Assembly (NCBI GenBank): GCA_039815145.1
Contig: JBCBZW010000002.1
Span: 1 to 64,000 of the forward strand
DNA: 64,000 nt
Source: Pseudomonadota bacterium
GTDB taxonomy: Bacteria > Pseudomonadota > Gammaproteobacteria > Steroidobacterales > JBCBZW01
Reading direction: 5' to 3'
Part shown: piece after piece, positions 8,237-18,044 of the stretch
How positions within the stretch are numbered: position 1 is the first letter of the stretch
Layout: each line of letters begins with the position of its first letter
Made by a program: the position numbers and the translations under genes
The notes under the pieces: model-generated
The model's input: only the letters and a program-made list of their open reading frames with translations
The model's database searches: none
Told to the model about the DNA's origin: nothing

Positions 8237-8833
8237 GTGATCTACTCGCCGCTACTCACCCGCCTCATCGAGGCCCTGCGTTGCTTGCCGGGCGTCGGGC
8301 CGAAGAGCGCTCAGCGCATGGCCTTTCACCTGCTCGACCGCGACCGCGAGGCAGCGCGCACGCTGGCGTCCGTGCTGGCCGACGCCGCGCAACGCATGGG
8401 GCGGTGCCGCGAATGCCGGATGTTGAGTGAGGTGGAGCTGTGCGCCGTCTGCGCCTCGCCGCGTCGCGACGACGGTTTGCTGTGCGTGGTGGAGTCGCCC
8501 GCCGATGTGGTTGCGGTAGAGCAGACCGCGGACTACTCGGGCAAGTACTTCGTTCTCATGGGCCATCTATCACCCCTGGACGGGATTGGCCCCGCTGAAC
8601 TCGGCCTGGACGTGCTGGAACAACGCCTCAGCGAGCGCACGCCGCGCGAGCTCATCCTGGCCACCAACCCCACGGTGGAGGGCGAAGCCACCGCGCACTA
8701 CGTGGGCGAGTTGGCCCGCGAAGCCGGGGTGCAAGTCACCCGCATCGCCCACGGCGTGCCGCTGGGGGGCGAGCTGGAGTACGTCGATGCGGGCACACTC
8801 TCTCACGCCCTGTCGGGTCGCCAGCGCTTCTAA
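8237..8833 (+). CDS. recR: Recombination mediator protein RecR
   Basis: A 198-aa RecR of the RecFOR pathway, which loads RecA at gaps. Helix-hairpin-helix ([17 protein letters not shown], 17–33), a Cys4 zinc module (C57, C60, C69, C72) and a Toprim domain starting with LCVVES (~82–87) and containing [15 protein letters not shown] are present. The start is GTG at 8237, 16 nt after ybaB, and no earlier in-frame start gives a better N-terminus. Convergent with rsgA. Confidence 0.96.
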   Translation: MIYSPLLTRLIEALRCLPGVGPKSAQRMAFHLLDRDREAARTLASVLADAAQRMGRCRECRMLSEVELCAVCASPRRDDGLLCVVESPADVVAVEQTADYSGKYFVLMGHLSPLDGIGPAELGLDVLEQRLSERTPRELILATNPTVEGEATAHYVGELAREAGVQVTRIAHGVPLGGELEYVDAGTLSHALSGRQRF

Positions 8834-8855
8834 GGGCCCCTTTCGGGACGGGGCG

Positions 8856-9860
8856 TCAGTGGTGACCGCGACCCAGCGTTTCCATTAGGCGAACCAGGCG
8901 CCGATAGCTCTCGTAGCGGCGTGGGGCCAAGGTGCCGGGGCCATCCCCCGCCAGCGCCGCGCGCACCGCGCAGTCCGGTTCCTGCATGTGCAGGCAGTTG
9001 TGGAACCGGCACCCCTCCGCCAGGGCACGGATATCCCGAAAGCCCTTGGCGACTTCCGCCTCACCCACACGCCCCGGTGCGTAGTCGCGCACGCCCGGGG
9101 AGTCGATGACCTGGCCGCCATCGGGCAGGTGATGGAGGTGGGCGGCGGTGGTCGTGTGTCGTCCCTCGCCGGAGCTCTCCGAGAGTTCACCGGTCGCAAG
9201 GTCCAGGTCCGGCACCAGGGCGTTCAGGAGGGATGATTTGCCGACGCCCGACTGGCCCACGAGGATCGATGTGTCCTGGCGTAGGGCGTGGGCGAGGGCC
9301 TCGATGGTGTCCGGTGCGGAGATGGCGACGCGCAGGGTGTCGTAGCCGGCGTCGCGCCATTCCGCGAAGGCCTGCTCCAGCAGGTCCTCATCGTCGTCGA
9401 GGGAGGGCAGATCCCCTTTGCTGCGCACGATGAGCGCTTCGCATCCCATGAGTTCCGCCTGGGCGAGGTAGCGATCGACCATGAAGGGATCGGGAGCCGG
9501 GGCGGGCGCCACCACCACCACGAGGCGGGTGACGTTTGCCGCCAGCACTTCGTTGAAGCCTCGAAGGTTGGGGCGCTCCAGGGCGTTGCGGCGAGGTTCG
9601 ATGGCGAGGACCTGGCCGTCGCGGGCGCCGGCGGCGGCGCGCTGCCAACGCACGTGGTCACCGCAGACGATGCGCAGGCCGCGCCCGCGGGGCACGCAAC
9701 GGTGGCGTTTGCGAGGCGGGTCGCCGGTGTCCTCCACGAGGCAGCGGCGGCCGAAGCTTGCCACCACGAGTCCCGCCTCGGCAGCCTCGGCGTCAGCCGG
9801 GCGCGACCCACCTCGTCGGCCCGGCCCACTCCGCTCGCGACGACGGCCCCCGCCTGGCAC
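8856..9860 (-). CDS. rsgA: Ribosome small-subunit maturation GTPase RsgA
   Basis: A 334-aa circularly permuted GTPase that acts late in 30S assembly. An N-terminal OB fold (~30–90) precedes G motifs in the permuted order: G4 at ~147–150, G1 GQSGVGKS (202–209), the G2 region GRHTTT and G3 DSPG. The C-terminal zinc ligands are in CRFHNCLHMQEPDC (Cys, Cys, His, Cys). The G4 box reads SKGD rather than the usual NKxD, which could alter guanine affinity. The GTG start at 9860 is accepted from the frame; the first ~25 residues are Arg/Gly-rich and a later start is possible. Lies 15 nt downstream of the M48 protease gene, so co-transcription is likely. Confidence 0.93.
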   Translation of the reverse strand: MPGGGRRRERSGPGRRGGSRPADAEAAEAGLVVASFGRRCLVEDTGDPPRKRHRCVPRGRGLRIVCGDHVRWQRAAAGARDGQVLAIEPRRNALERPNLRGFNEVLAANVTRLVVVVAPAPAPDPFMVDRYLAQAELMGCEALIVRSKGDLPSLDDDEDLLEQAFAEWRDAGYDTLRVAISAPDTIEALAHALRQDTSILVGQSGVGKSSLLNALVPDLDLATGELSESSGEGRHTTTAAHLHHLPDGGQVIDSPGVRDYAPGRVGEAEVAKGFRDIRALAEGCRFHNCLHMQEPDCAVRAALAGDGPGTLAPRRYESYRRLVRLMETLGRGHH

Positions 9861-9875
9861 AGGCGCCGTACCGGC

Positions 9876-11126
9876 TCAGCGGCTGCTGGCGAGTTGGTGC
9901 AAGCGGGCGATGCGGATCGGAGCCGGAGGGTGTGAGTCGTAGAAGCGCGAGTGGGTCTCGTCCGGGGTGAGCGTGTTCGAGTTATCCCGGTAGAGCTTCA
10001 CCAGCGCCTCGATCAGCGCCGTGGGATTGGACTGCTCGGCCGCGTACTCATCCGCCTCGAACTCGTCCTTGCGCGAGAGCGCCGCGGTGATCGGCGTCAT
10101 CGGGAAGGTGAAGACGGGGGAGACCACCAAGGCCAGGAGCAGGGCGAGGGCGTCGGTGGGCACGGTGACACCGAGCGCTGCCATGGCATCCGGCGAGGCG
10201 CGCAGCCAACCGATCAGGGCCAGGCCCACTAAGGTCAAAGCGAAGCTCGTCATTAGGCGCTTGCGCACATGCTGGCGACGGAAATGGCCGAGCTCGTGGG
10301 CCAGCACTGCCTCGATCTCCTCACCGTTCAGCGACTCGAGGAGCGTGTCGAAGAACACGATGCGCTTGTTGTTCCCCATCCCGGTGAAGTAGGCGTTGCC
10401 GTGGCTGGAACGTCGCGAACCATCCATCACGAAGACGCCCTGGCTCTTGAAGCCACAGCGCTGCAGCAGCGACTCGATCTGCGCCTTCAAGCCGTCGTCC
10501 GTGAGTTCCGTGAAGCGATTGAACATGGGCGCGATGAAGGCGGGGTAGAGGTAAAAGAGGGCGAGGCTGAAGGCCACCCACACGCCCCACGCGTACAACC
10601 ACCACAGGCTCCCGGCGGCCGCCATCAGCCACAGGACGACGGCGATCAGCGGGGTGCCGATCACGGCCATCAGGACCAGCGTCTTGATCTGGTCGGAGAT
10701 GAACAGCGCGGGAGTCATGCGGTTGAAGCCGAAGCGCGCCTCGATGCGGAAGGTGCGCCAGATCGACAGGGGCAGCTCCAGGGTCGACATCGCGATGAAG
10801 GTGATCAGGGTGACCAGCGTGCCGGTGAGCAGCGGACCGAGCTGAAGCGAGGACACGAGCGAGTGGACCAGCATCAGGCCGCCGCCCAGGGTCCAGAATA
10901 GCAGCAGCGCGGCGTCCACCACCGTGCCGATGCGGCTCAAGCCGGTCGTGGCCATGGTGTAGTCCGCGGCCTTGTGATGCTGCTCCAGGGAGATGGTGTC
11001 GTCGAAGGGCGCCGGCACTCGGTCACGACCGCGGCGCACGGCGGCGATCTGTCGACTGCTCAGCCACAGGCGCACGATGGTGGTCGCTGCCAGCAGGGCC
11101 AGGAAGAGGGGCGTCATCCAGTGCAT
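9876..11126 (-). CDS. M48 family membrane metalloprotease (Ste24/CAAX protease 1-like)
   Basis: A 416-aa integral membrane zinc protease. It has an N-terminal M48_N-type membrane domain (several hydrophobic segments, ~1–200), then the catalytic HELGH motif in [13 protein letters not shown] (~278–290) and a third zinc ligand in the downstream [11 protein letters not shown] helix (~354–364). Length and layout match bacterial Ste24-like enzymes rather than the shorter HtpX. Bacterial members are thought to work in membrane-protein quality control; the substrate is unknown. Upstream of and close to rsgA on the same strand, divergent from orn. Confidence 0.9.
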   Translation of the reverse strand: MHWMTPLFLALLAATTIVRLWLSSRQIAAVRRGRDRVPAPFDDTISLEQHHKAADYTMATTGLSRIGTVVDAALLLFWTLGGGLMLVHSLVSSLQLGPLLTGTLVTLITFIAMSTLELPLSIWRTFRIEARFGFNRMTPALFISDQIKTLVLMAVIGTPLIAVVLWLMAAAGSLWWLYAWGVWVAFSLALFYLYPAFIAPMFNRFTELTDDGLKAQIESLLQRCGFKSQGVFVMDGSRRSSHGNAYFTGMGNNKRIVFFDTLLESLNGEEIEAVLAHELGHFRRQHVRKRLMTSFALTLVGLALIGWLRASPDAMAALGVTVPTDALALLLALVVSPVFTFPMTPITAALSRKDEFEADEYAAEQSNPTALIEALVKLYRDNSNTLTPDETHSRFYDSHPPAPIRIARLHQLASSR

Positions 11127-11328
11127 CGTTGAGTTGTGTCCTAGCTCGTTGATTAGCTTCGCGTTCGAGGCTGCCGCGGGGCGCGACTCGGCGCTGATGG
11201 TAGTGGTATTCCCGTACCGCGCTCAAGATTCCAGCGCTCGACAGGGGGAATTGTGGGCGGCGACACGCATTTACAAGTGCGTCACAGGCATAGGCGCACG
11301 GGTCGCTGCGCTGCTAGACTCCCGGCCT

Positions 11329-11883
11329 ATGGTAGCAAGCCCCGAAAACCTGATCTGGATCGACCTGGAAATGACCGGTCTCGATACCGTGAATGACCAG
11401 ATCATCGAAATCGCCACTGTCGTGACGGATAAGCACCTCGGCCTGATCGCCGAGGGTCCGGTCCTCGCGATCCACCAGCCGGACGAAGTGCTGGAAGGGA
11501 TGGACGATTGGAACAAGCGCACGCATGGGGAGTCGGGTCTCGTCGATCGCGTGCGTGCTAGTACGGTTACCCCGGAGGAAGCCCAGACCCAGACCCTGGA
11601 GTTCCTCCGCCAACTCGTGCCCCCGCGCAACTCGCCCATGTGCGGCAGTAGCATCTGCCAGGACCGTCGTTTCATGGCCCGGTTAATGCCGGACCTCGAG
11701 CGGTTTTTCCACTACCGAAACCTCGATGTGAGCACGCTGAAGGAACTCGCCAAGCGCTGGGCGCCGGGCATGGCGGAGCGCTTTGAGAAGCGCGCGCCTC
11801 ACGTGGCGTTGGACGACATTCACGAGTCCATCCGTGAGCTGCGCTACTACCGCGAGCATTTCATTTCCCTTCCCAGCGAGTAA
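11329..11883 (+). CDS. orn: Oligoribonuclease (DEDDh 3'-5' exonuclease)
   Basis: A 184-aa Orn, which degrades 2–5-nt RNAs and pGpG and thus finishes both RNA decay and c-di-GMP turnover. Exo[10 protein letters not shown] holds D12 and E14; ExoII lies around CQDRRF; Exo[17 protein letters not shown] supplies His and Asp. The start is the ATG at 11329: it gives the normal length, while the frame extended to 10993 runs through the non-coding divergent promoter region of the M48 gene. A PilZ protein elsewhere in the window (38,073) is consistent with c-di-GMP signalling in this organism. Confidence 0.96.
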   Translation: MVASPENLIWIDLEMTGLDTVNDQIIEIATVVTDKHLGLIAEGPVLAIHQPDEVLEGMDDWNKRTHGESGLVDRVRASTVTPEEAQTQTLEFLRQLVPPRNSPMCGSSICQDRRFMARLMPDLERFFHYRNLDVSTLKELAKRWAPGMAERFEKRAPHVALDDIHESIRELRYYREHFISLPSE

Positions 11884-11914
11884 CGCGGCGCGGCCTTGCC
11901 GTGAGGTCAGGTGA

Positions 11915-12526
11915 ATGAAACCGTTCGCTCCTGCTTGCGAGCGAAACCGCGAGCCGATCCTGCAGGTGTTGCGACCCACGCTCGCGCAGTGGGCACGTCC
12001 ACGGGTACTCGAGATCGGATCCGGGACCGGTCAGCACGGGGTCTTCTTCGCCGCCGCACTACCCCACCTCACCTGGATAATGAGTGACCGGCCCGGGAAC
12101 CACGCGGGCATCGAAGCCTGGTGCGACGAGGCCGCGCTCGCGAACGTCGAGGGCCCGCACGTGCTCGATGTGGCCCAGGCCGAGGGCGGGTTCGTGCCCG
12201 CGGTCGAGGTGGTCTACAGCGCGAACACCGCACACATCATGAGCTGGCCGGAGGTCATGCGGATGATGGCGATCGCGTCGGGCAGTCTCTTACCCGGTGG
12301 CTGCTTGTTGCTGTACGGACCCTTCAAGCGAGGCGGTGAACACACCAGTGAGGGCAATGAGCGCTTCGACCGATCCTTGCGCGAGTCTGCGCCGCATATG
12401 GGGATTCGCGACCTGGAGGCTGTGGATGGCTTGGCGGCAGCCAACGGTCTCACGTGCGAGGAGGTGCACGAGATGCCCGCCAACAATCTGACGGTGCGCT
12501 GGCGGCGCGAAGCGGGCGGCGTCTAG
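11915..12526 (+). CDS. DUF938 family SAM-dependent methyltransferase
   Basis: A 203-aa class I methyltransferase of the DUF938 group. The N-terminal FAPACERNREPIL is characteristic. Motif I is VLEIGSGTGQHGVFFA (~30–45). The central NTAHIMSWPEV and the later LLLYGPFKRGGEHTS are strongly conserved in this family. The substrate is unknown in bacteria. It lies 31 nt after orn and may be co-transcribed. Convergent with the RND adaptor gene, the two stops being about 10 bp apart. Confidence 0.9.
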   Translation: MKPFAPACERNREPILQVLRPTLAQWARPRVLEIGSGTGQHGVFFAAALPHLTWIMSDRPGNHAGIEAWCDEAALANVEGPHVLDVAQAEGGFVPAVEVVYSANTAHIMSWPEVMRMMAIASGSLLPGGCLLLYGPFKRGGEHTSEGNERFDRSLRESAPHMGIRDLEAVDGLAAANGLTCEEVHEMPANNLTVRWRREAGGV

Positions 12527-12536
12527 GGACCGGACA

Positions 12537-13673
12537 CTAGCCGTCTTCGCTCACTTCTGCGGCGGCGGGGCCGAGGGGCTCGGGCGCCGCGAGCACTCGC
12601 ACCTTGGTGCCCGGCATGAGGCGTTCCGCGCCGCGCACCACCACCCGATCACCGGGCTGCAGATCGCCCGTGACGGCGATGAGCGCGCCGGCCGAAAGTC
12701 CCGTGGCGACGTCTACCCGCTCCGCCTCGTCATCGCCGTTGATGCGCATCACGTAGGTGTCCTCCTGGCGCAGTACCAGGGCGTCGCGCGGCACGGCCAG
12801 GACTTCCTCCGGCACCGAGACGGGCACCTGCAGGACCACCGCTTGCGCGATCAACCAGTCTTCGGCCGGCACGTCGATACGCATCTCGTACATGTGCCGG
12901 GTGGAGTCGCCGAAGGGCACGATCGTGCGCACGAGGCCGACGCCCTGGCGACCGGTCTCATCGGCGACCGTGACGTTGCCCCCCACGTAGAGATAGCGGG
13001 CGGCGGTGACCGTGGTTTGGGAGATGATCTCGATGCGCTCATTGCCCACCACGCGCAGCACCTGATCGCCGATGGCTACGCGCTCGCCCGGATTGACGAA
13101 GCGTTGGGTGATCATGCCGTTGAAGGGCGCGCGCAGGCTTGCCCGATCGAGGTTGATCTGGTTCTGGGCCAGGCGAGCGTCGATGACGTCGCGGTCGCGC
13201 GCGGCGACGTCGCGCTGCGAGCGCGTGTCGTCGAGCTCTCGCTCGGCGGCCACGTTGGTCGCCGCCAACTTCGTGAGGCGCGACACTTCACGTTCCAGGA
13301 ACGCCAGCTGACTCGCCGCGCGCGCCCGCTCGGCGTCGATCTGGGCGCGCTCCTGGCGCAGGAGGGCGTCGTCGACCTGGGCGATGATGTCGCCGGCAGC
13401 CACGCGATCGCCCACTTCGGCCAGGGCGACCAAGCGACCTGCCGCCTCGGCGGCGAGGCGCGTATCGTCGCGGCTGAGCACCGATCCGGGCACGGGGATC
13501 GTCGGCGCCAGGGAGGTGATCTGGGCGCGTTCCACCCGCACCGGCGGCGCCGGGAATCCGCCCGGCGGGCCGCCTTGGGCGAGCAGCGTCGGCGCGGCTA
13601 GCAGCAGCAGTGACGACAGGGCACCGCTCGCCATCCAAGCGCGGCGGTCGGTGCGTAGGGGGGCTTCGGTCAT
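12537..13673 (-). CDS. RND efflux periplasmic adaptor (membrane fusion protein)
   Basis: A 378-aa MexA/HlyD-type adaptor. It has a signal peptide (residues ~12–33, ending LLAQ), then a barrel-sandwich/lipoyl domain (AGRLVALAEVGDRVAAGDIIAQVDDALL), an alpha-helical hairpin (~110–175), a second lipoyl half (LRAPFNGMITQRFVNPGERV), a beta-barrel and a membrane-proximal domain. No lipobox Cys is seen, so it is probably anchored only by contacts or a retained signal. Its ATG overlaps the TGA of the pump gene (ATGA, 13670–13673), giving translational coupling. The gene order pump then adaptor is the reverse of the common order. Confidence 0.93.
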   Translation of the reverse strand: MTEAPLRTDRRAWMASGALSSLLLLAAPTLLAQGGPPGGFPAPPVRVERAQITSLAPTIPVPGSVLSRDDTRLAAEAAGRLVALAEVGDRVAAGDIIAQVDDALLRQERAQIDAERARAASQLAFLEREVSRLTKLAATNVAAERELDDTRSQRDVAARDRDVIDARLAQNQINLDRASLRAPFNGMITQRFVNPGERVAIGDQVLRVVGNERIEIISQTTVTAARYLYVGGNVTVADETGRQGVGLVRTIVPFGDSTRHMYEMRIDVPAEDWLIAQAVVLQVPVSVPEEVLAVPRDALVLRQEDTYVMRINGDDEAERVDVATGLSAGALIAVTGDLQPGDRVVVRGAERLMPGTKVRVLAAPEPLGPAAAEVSEDG

Positions 13674-16600
13674 AGGGAGGAGTGCCTCTCAGCGTAGGAC
13701 TCGCGCAGGGGGCCGCCGCTCGTGCTGCTGCCCGTGGGGGCTGCGTCGTGGGCCGTTCGCGCTTCGCCGATGCGCAGGAGGCTCGGCAGGAGAATCAGGG
13801 TGAAGACGGTGGAGACGGTCATGCCACCGACGATCACCGCGGCCAGGCCGCGGTAGAGCTCGGTGCCCGGGCCAGGCACCAACAGCAACGGCAGCATACC
13901 GAACAAACTGGTTAGGGTGCTCATGAGGATCGGGAGCAGGCGCAGGCGCACCGCCTGGGCCACGGAGTCGCGCCGGCTCATGCCCTCGCGCTCGGACATG
14001 CGCGTTTGATGCACCAGCAGAATCGCATTGTTCACCACCAGGCCGAGCAGGGTGATGAAGCCGATCATCGTCATCAGGTCCATGGGCTGGAACACCAGCG
14101 CGTCGGTCAGGCGCAGGGCGACGACACCGCCCACGGTGGCTAGAGGCAGGGCCAGGATCACCAGCAGACTGTCGCGGAAGGACCGGAAGAGGGCCGCCAT
14201 CAGCAGGAACAGGATGGCCACGGCCAGCGCGAAGCTGCGCGCCATGTTGCTGAGGGCGATGGCGAGCTCGTCGGCGCTGCCGTAGTAGGTCACCTCGCCG
14301 TCATCGGGCAGCTGGCTGCGAATCACCGGATCCACCTCCGTCTGCAGTACGGCCAGGGCCTCTTCGAGGGAGATATCCGGGGGACTCACGGAGAGGGTGA
14401 CCGAGCGCCGGCGGTCGACCCGTCGGATCTGACTCGGCCCAGACGTGCGCTCGATGTTCACCACCTCGTTGAGCGCCGTCACGCCGGCCGTGGGCGTCAT
14501 CAAGGGGGTGGCGGCGAGGGTCTCGGGCGTCTCCCAGTCCGTGCCCCGCAGCACGATGTCGTAGCTCTTGTCACCGTCGAAGTAGTCGCCGACGAAGAGC
14601 CCATCCCCGAGGGCGCGGACCACGCTGGCGATGTCCTTGCGGTCCCAGCCGACCTCCGCGATACGCCGGTCGTTCGGCGCCATGCGCAGCTCGGGCTCGG
14701 CGAACTCGAGGCCGGGAATCGGGCGCACCTGAGATCCCGGCAGGGCCTGCTGGATCGCACCGAGGCCCGCACCGGCGGCGGCGAAGGTGGCTTCGATATC
14801 GCGCGACTGGATGTTCACCTCGATCTCACGGCCGCCCCCGAGGCGAGAGAAGATGGACGAGCGCTGGGCGAAGGCGATCGTGTCCGGGATGTCCGCGAAG
14901 ACCGTGGCGTTGACCGCATCGATGAGCGCATCGGAGTCGTCCGGGTCCTCCGCGCGCATGCCGAAGAACCCGAAGTTACCGAACAGCCCTAAGAAGTAGT
15001 TCTGCATCGGCGGGTCGGCTTCGCCGTTCAGAAAGCGACTCATGCGTTCGTTGACCACATCGACGAACTCGGTCTCTGCGGTGTCGATGCTCTGTCCCGG
15101 GGGCGGCAGGATGAAGCCGAAGGCGAAGTTCATCTGACCCTCGGGTAGGTAGTCTGCTTCGGGCTTCAGCAATACGGTCAGACCGACGGCGAGGCTCACC
15201 AGCGTCCCGATCCAGAAGTAGCGTCGGCGCGGCGTGTCCGTGAGCGCCATCACCGTGCGCGACCCGCGATCCCACCAGCTGGCGTGGGGATCGGTGAGTT
15301 CGACGTTGCGCAGCCACGTGGTGGCCGCGGTGGGGATGATGGTGATGGCGATGATCAGGGACGTCACCACCGCCACGGCCAGGGTGAAGGCAAGGTCCGC
15401 GAACAGCTGGCCGGCGACGTCGCGCAGGAACAGGATGGGCAGGAAGATGGCCACGGTGGTCGCGGTGGAGGCGACCAGTGCGGCCCACACCTGCGAAGCG
15501 CCGTCGTGGGCCGCCTCCGCACTAGACTTGCCCTGCTCGCGCAGGCGCACGATGTTCTCCAACACCACGATGGCGGCGTCGAGCACCATGCCCATGGCGA
15601 AGGCGAGGCCGGCCAGGGAGATGATGTTGAGCGTGCGGCCGGAGAACTGCAGGGCGGTGAAGGCGAAGAACAGGGAGACCGGGATGGCCAGGGCCACGAT
15701 CACCGTGGCGCGCAGCTTGCGCATGAACCACCACAGGATCACCACGGCGAGGGTGATGCCGAGGAGGAGGTTGGTGCGCAGCATGCCGATGGAGGACTCG
15801 ATGTAGACGGTCTCGTCGTACACCTGGCGGATGAACATGCCGCGGCGTCCGACGACGCCATCGTTCAGCGACGCTACCGTCTCCTTCAGGCCCGCCATCA
15901 CTTCGAGCACGTTCACGCCGGTCTGCGGCTGCGCGTTGAAGGCGATGGAGGGGCCGCCGTTCTGGCTGAGGATGCCGCTGCGGTCGACCAGCGTCTTCTC
16001 GACGGTGGCGATGTCGCGCAGGCGCACGGGCGACCCGTCAGCCCAATCGAGGACCAGCTCGCCGAACTCCTCCAGGCTCGGTTTACCGGCGAAGCGCATC
16101 GTGTACTGGCGCCGGAACACTTCGTTGAAGCCGCCGGATGTGTCGTTGTTGCCGCCGGTGGTGGCGGCGAGGGCGGGGATCTCGATGCCGTAGGCTGCCG
16201 CCTTGTAGGGATCGAAGGTGATGCGTACCTCCGACGCGCGTCCGCCGAACGCGGATGCGCTCGAGATGCCAGGCACGCGCTCGATAGCGGTCACGATCAC
16301 ATCGTCGACGAAGTCCTGCTGGGCGGCCATGTCGATGGCCTGCCCGGGCAGGGGGCGCACGGCGAACCAGGCGATGGCGCTGCGGTTCTCGTCCTGACCG
16401 ATGTTAATGATGGGCTCGTCCACATCGGCCGGGTAGCTAGGCACTCGGTTGAGGCGGTTCATGACCTCGATCAAGGCGCGGTCGATCTCGACGTCGATAT
16501 CGAAGGTGAGGTCGATGTTCGCGCTGCCGCGGCTGGCAGAAGAGGTCATGCGCTTCAGGCCCGGCAGGCCCCGCATAGCATCTTCCTGCGGCTCGATGAT

Positions 16601-16786
16601 CTCCGACTCCACCTCCTCGGGCGCGGCGGCACGCCAGAAGGTCTGGATCTGGATACGTGGGGTCTCCACGCTCGGAATCATCTGGATGGGCAAGCCGAAC
16701 AGACTGATGCTGCCGAAGAGCAGCACCATCAGAACGGCCACCACGACCGCGACGGGATTGGAGAGGGCCTGGCGGGTGATGACCAT
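13670..16786 (-). CDS. RND family efflux permease
   Basis: A 1038-aa inner-membrane proton-driven transporter of the AcrB/HAE superfamily. An N-terminal TM (about 12–30) and two large periplasmic loops, each followed by a TM bundle, show the duplicated RND architecture. TM4 reads GMVLDAAIVVLEN: one of the two TM4 acidic residues found in AcrB (Asp407/Asp408) is Ala here. The second half contains GLVVNNAILLVHQT in the position equivalent to TM10. The ATG at 16786 has GAGG seven bases upstream. No outer-membrane factor lies nearby, so a TolC-type partner must be encoded elsewhere. Substrate unknown. Confidence 0.94.
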   Translation of the reverse strand: MVITRQALSNPVAVVVAVLMVLLFGSISLFGLPIQMIPSVETPRIQIQTFWRAAAPEEVESEIIEPQEDAMRGLPGLKRMTSSASRGSANIDLTFDIDVEIDRALIEVMNRLNRVPSYPADVDEPIINIGQDENRSAIAWFAVRPLPGQAIDMAAQQDFVDDVIVTAIERVPGISSASAFGGRASEVRITFDPYKAAAYGIEIPALAATTGGNNDTSGGFNEVFRRQYTMRFAGKPSLEEFGELVLDWADGSPVRLRDIATVEKTLVDRSGILSQNGGPSIAFNAQPQTGVNVLEVMAGLKETVASLNDGVVGRRGMFIRQVYDETVYIESSIGMLRTNLLLGITLAVVILWWFMRKLRATVIVALAIPVSLFFAFTALQFSGRTLNIISLAGLAFAMGMVLDAAIVVLENIVRLREQGKSSAEAAHDGASQVWAALVASTATTVAIFLPILFLRDVAGQLFADLAFTLAVAVVTSLIIAITIIPTAATTWLRNVELTDPHASWWDRGSRTVMALTDTPRRRYFWIGTLVSLAVGLTVLLKPEADYLPEGQMNFAFGFILPPPGQSIDTAETEFVDVVNERMSRFLNGEADPPMQNYFLGLFGNFGFFGMRAEDPDDSDALIDAVNATVFADIPDTIAFAQRSSIFSRLGGGREIEVNIQSRDIEATFAAAGAGLGAIQQALPGSQVRPIPGLEFAEPELRMAPNDRRIAEVGWDRKDIASVVRALGDGLFVGDYFDGDKSYDIVLRGTDWETPETLAATPLMTPTAGVTALNEVVNIERTSGPSQIRRVDRRRSVTLSVSPPDISLEEALAVLQTEVDPVIRSQLPDDGEVTYYGSADELAIALSNMARSFALAVAILFLLMAALFRSFRDSLLVILALPLATVGGVVALRLTDALVFQPMDLMTMIGFITLLGLVVNNAILLVHQTRMSEREGMSRRDSVAQAVRLRLLPILMSTLTSLFGMLPLLLVPGPGTELYRGLAAVIVGGMTVSTVFTLILLPSLLRIGEARTAHDAAPTGSSTSGGPLRESYAERHSSL

Positions 16787-16993
16787 GAAATAACCTCGCG
16801 CGCAGAACGCCTATTCTAGCGCGAGCGGTGGGCCTACGCCTGAGAGTCAGCACTAGTTGCGGCTAAGGAGATGCCGGATCGGGGTGGACGGTCGCGCTGA
16901 CCGTTGGCCGAGGATGATCTTGTGGCTGGGGCCTGGCACCCTGGCGACCCGCGTCCGGCAGAGGTTGCCGGACCAGCTTACGGAGATTCGCCC

Positions 16994-18013
16994 ATGCCCC
17001 ACCACCACGATACCCGCCAGCCCGCCGTTCGCGAGGGGGTAGGCCCGATGATGCTCGTCGTCACCTGGTGGGCGCTGGTGCTGAGCCCGGTGAACGCATC
17101 CGCCCAGGAGGAAGAGGAAGCCCCCTCGGCCGTGGCGGCCGTGTCCGCGGGCGCGCCGCGTACGGACATCTACCTGGCGACGCTCGGCGGCACGGGGGAG
17201 TACGTGCTCCTCGGTCGCCCTCGCAACGTGACGCCACGGGTGGGCTATGACAATCAACCCGCCTTCTCGGCCGACGGTCAGGCGCTTTTCTACACGTCGA
17301 TTCGCGGCGACGGTCAGGCCGACATCTACCGCCTTTCCTTGCACGACGAGCAGGCCGCGCCGGTGCGCCTCACGGCGACGGCCACCATGAGCGAGTACTC
17401 GCCGACCCCGATGCCAGGGGGCGGCCTCTCCACGGTTCGGGTCGAACCGGACGGTGCGCAACACCTGTGGCGTCTGACCGGTGTCGGCACCGACGTGACC
17501 CGCCTGCTGCCGAGCCTCGATAACGTCGGCTATCACCTGTGGACGTCCGACACCCATCTCGCCCTGTTCCTCGTCGGCGAGCCGCTATCGCTGGTGCTTG
17601 CCGAGCGCGCAGACCGCACACCGCCCGGTGAGGCGTCAGCACCCAAACCCATCGCCGAAGGTATCGGGCGTGCCCTGGCACGCTCGGCCGATGGTCGCTA
17701 CGTAGTTTTCGTGCAGTCCCTGGATGAGAATAACCGCGAGCTGCGGCGCTACGAGGTGGCCACGGGCGAGGTATCGACCTGGGCACCCATGGTGCCCGGG
17801 GGCGCGGGGGATTTCGCGATCGACCCCACCAGCGGGGCGGCCTTCACGGTGCTAGGCCGGACGCTCCTGCGCTTGCCGGCGGACCAATCGCGCTGGTTGG
17901 CCGTGGGCGATCTGATCGTGCCGGGGGGCGAGGTATCGCGCTTGGCGATTTCCCCCCAGGGCGATCGCCTGGCGATCGTCGTCGCCGAAGCGGCGGCGGA
18001 AGGGGAAGGCTAG
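16994..18013 (+). CDS. Exported TolB-like beta-propeller (PD40/WD40-like) protein
   Basis: A 339-aa protein with TolB-type propeller strands: an NQPAFSADGQALFYTS repeat (~87–102), YSPTPMPGGG, and C-terminal RLAISPQGDRLAIVVAE. The N-terminus has a long polar stretch (His-rich, HHHD) followed by a hydrophobic signal (MMLVVTWWALVLS...ASA, ~19–37). The ATG at 16994 is preceded by CGGAGA at 16981–16986; an alternative ATG at 17048 would give a more typical signal peptide. Probably periplasmic; ligand or partner unknown. Divergent from the RND operon and convergent with the ppsA-linked unknown gene. Confidence 0.75.
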   Translation: MPHHHDTRQPAVREGVGPMMLVVTWWALVLSPVNASAQEEEEAPSAVAAVSAGAPRTDIYLATLGGTGEYVLLGRPRNVTPRVGYDNQPAFSADGQALFYTSIRGDGQADIYRLSLHDEQAAPVRLTATATMSEYSPTPMPGGGLSTVRVEPDGAQHLWRLTGVGTDVTRLLPSLDNVGYHLWTSDTHLALFLVGEPLSLVLAERADRTPPGEASAPKPIAEGIGRALARSADGRYVVFVQSLDENNRELRRYEVATGEVSTWAPMVPGGAGDFAIDPTSGAAFTVLGRTLLRLPADQSRWLAVGDLIVPGGEVSRLAISPQGDRLAIVVAEAAAEGEG

Positions 18014-18015
18014 GG

Positions 18016-18043
18016 CGCGCGCTGACCTCGGCCGTGGCGCGCG
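18016..18043. terminator. GC hairpin between convergent genes
   Basis: CGCGCGC (18016–18022) pairs with GCGCGCG (18037–18043) around a 14-nt loop. It fills the short gap between the propeller gene and the convergent 254-aa gene. No U tract. Confidence 0.4.
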
Positions 18044-18044
18044 T

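Noticed and set aside
10993-11328. N-terminal extension of orn
   Set aside because: It would run through the divergent promoter region and the start of the M48 gene; the ATG at 11329 gives the normal Orn length.
15284-16819. 511-codon open frame on the plus strand
   Set aside because: It lies antisense to the RND permease, is rich in His/Gly/Asp/Arg repeats typical of reverse-strand high-GC frames, and has no domain or ribosome site.
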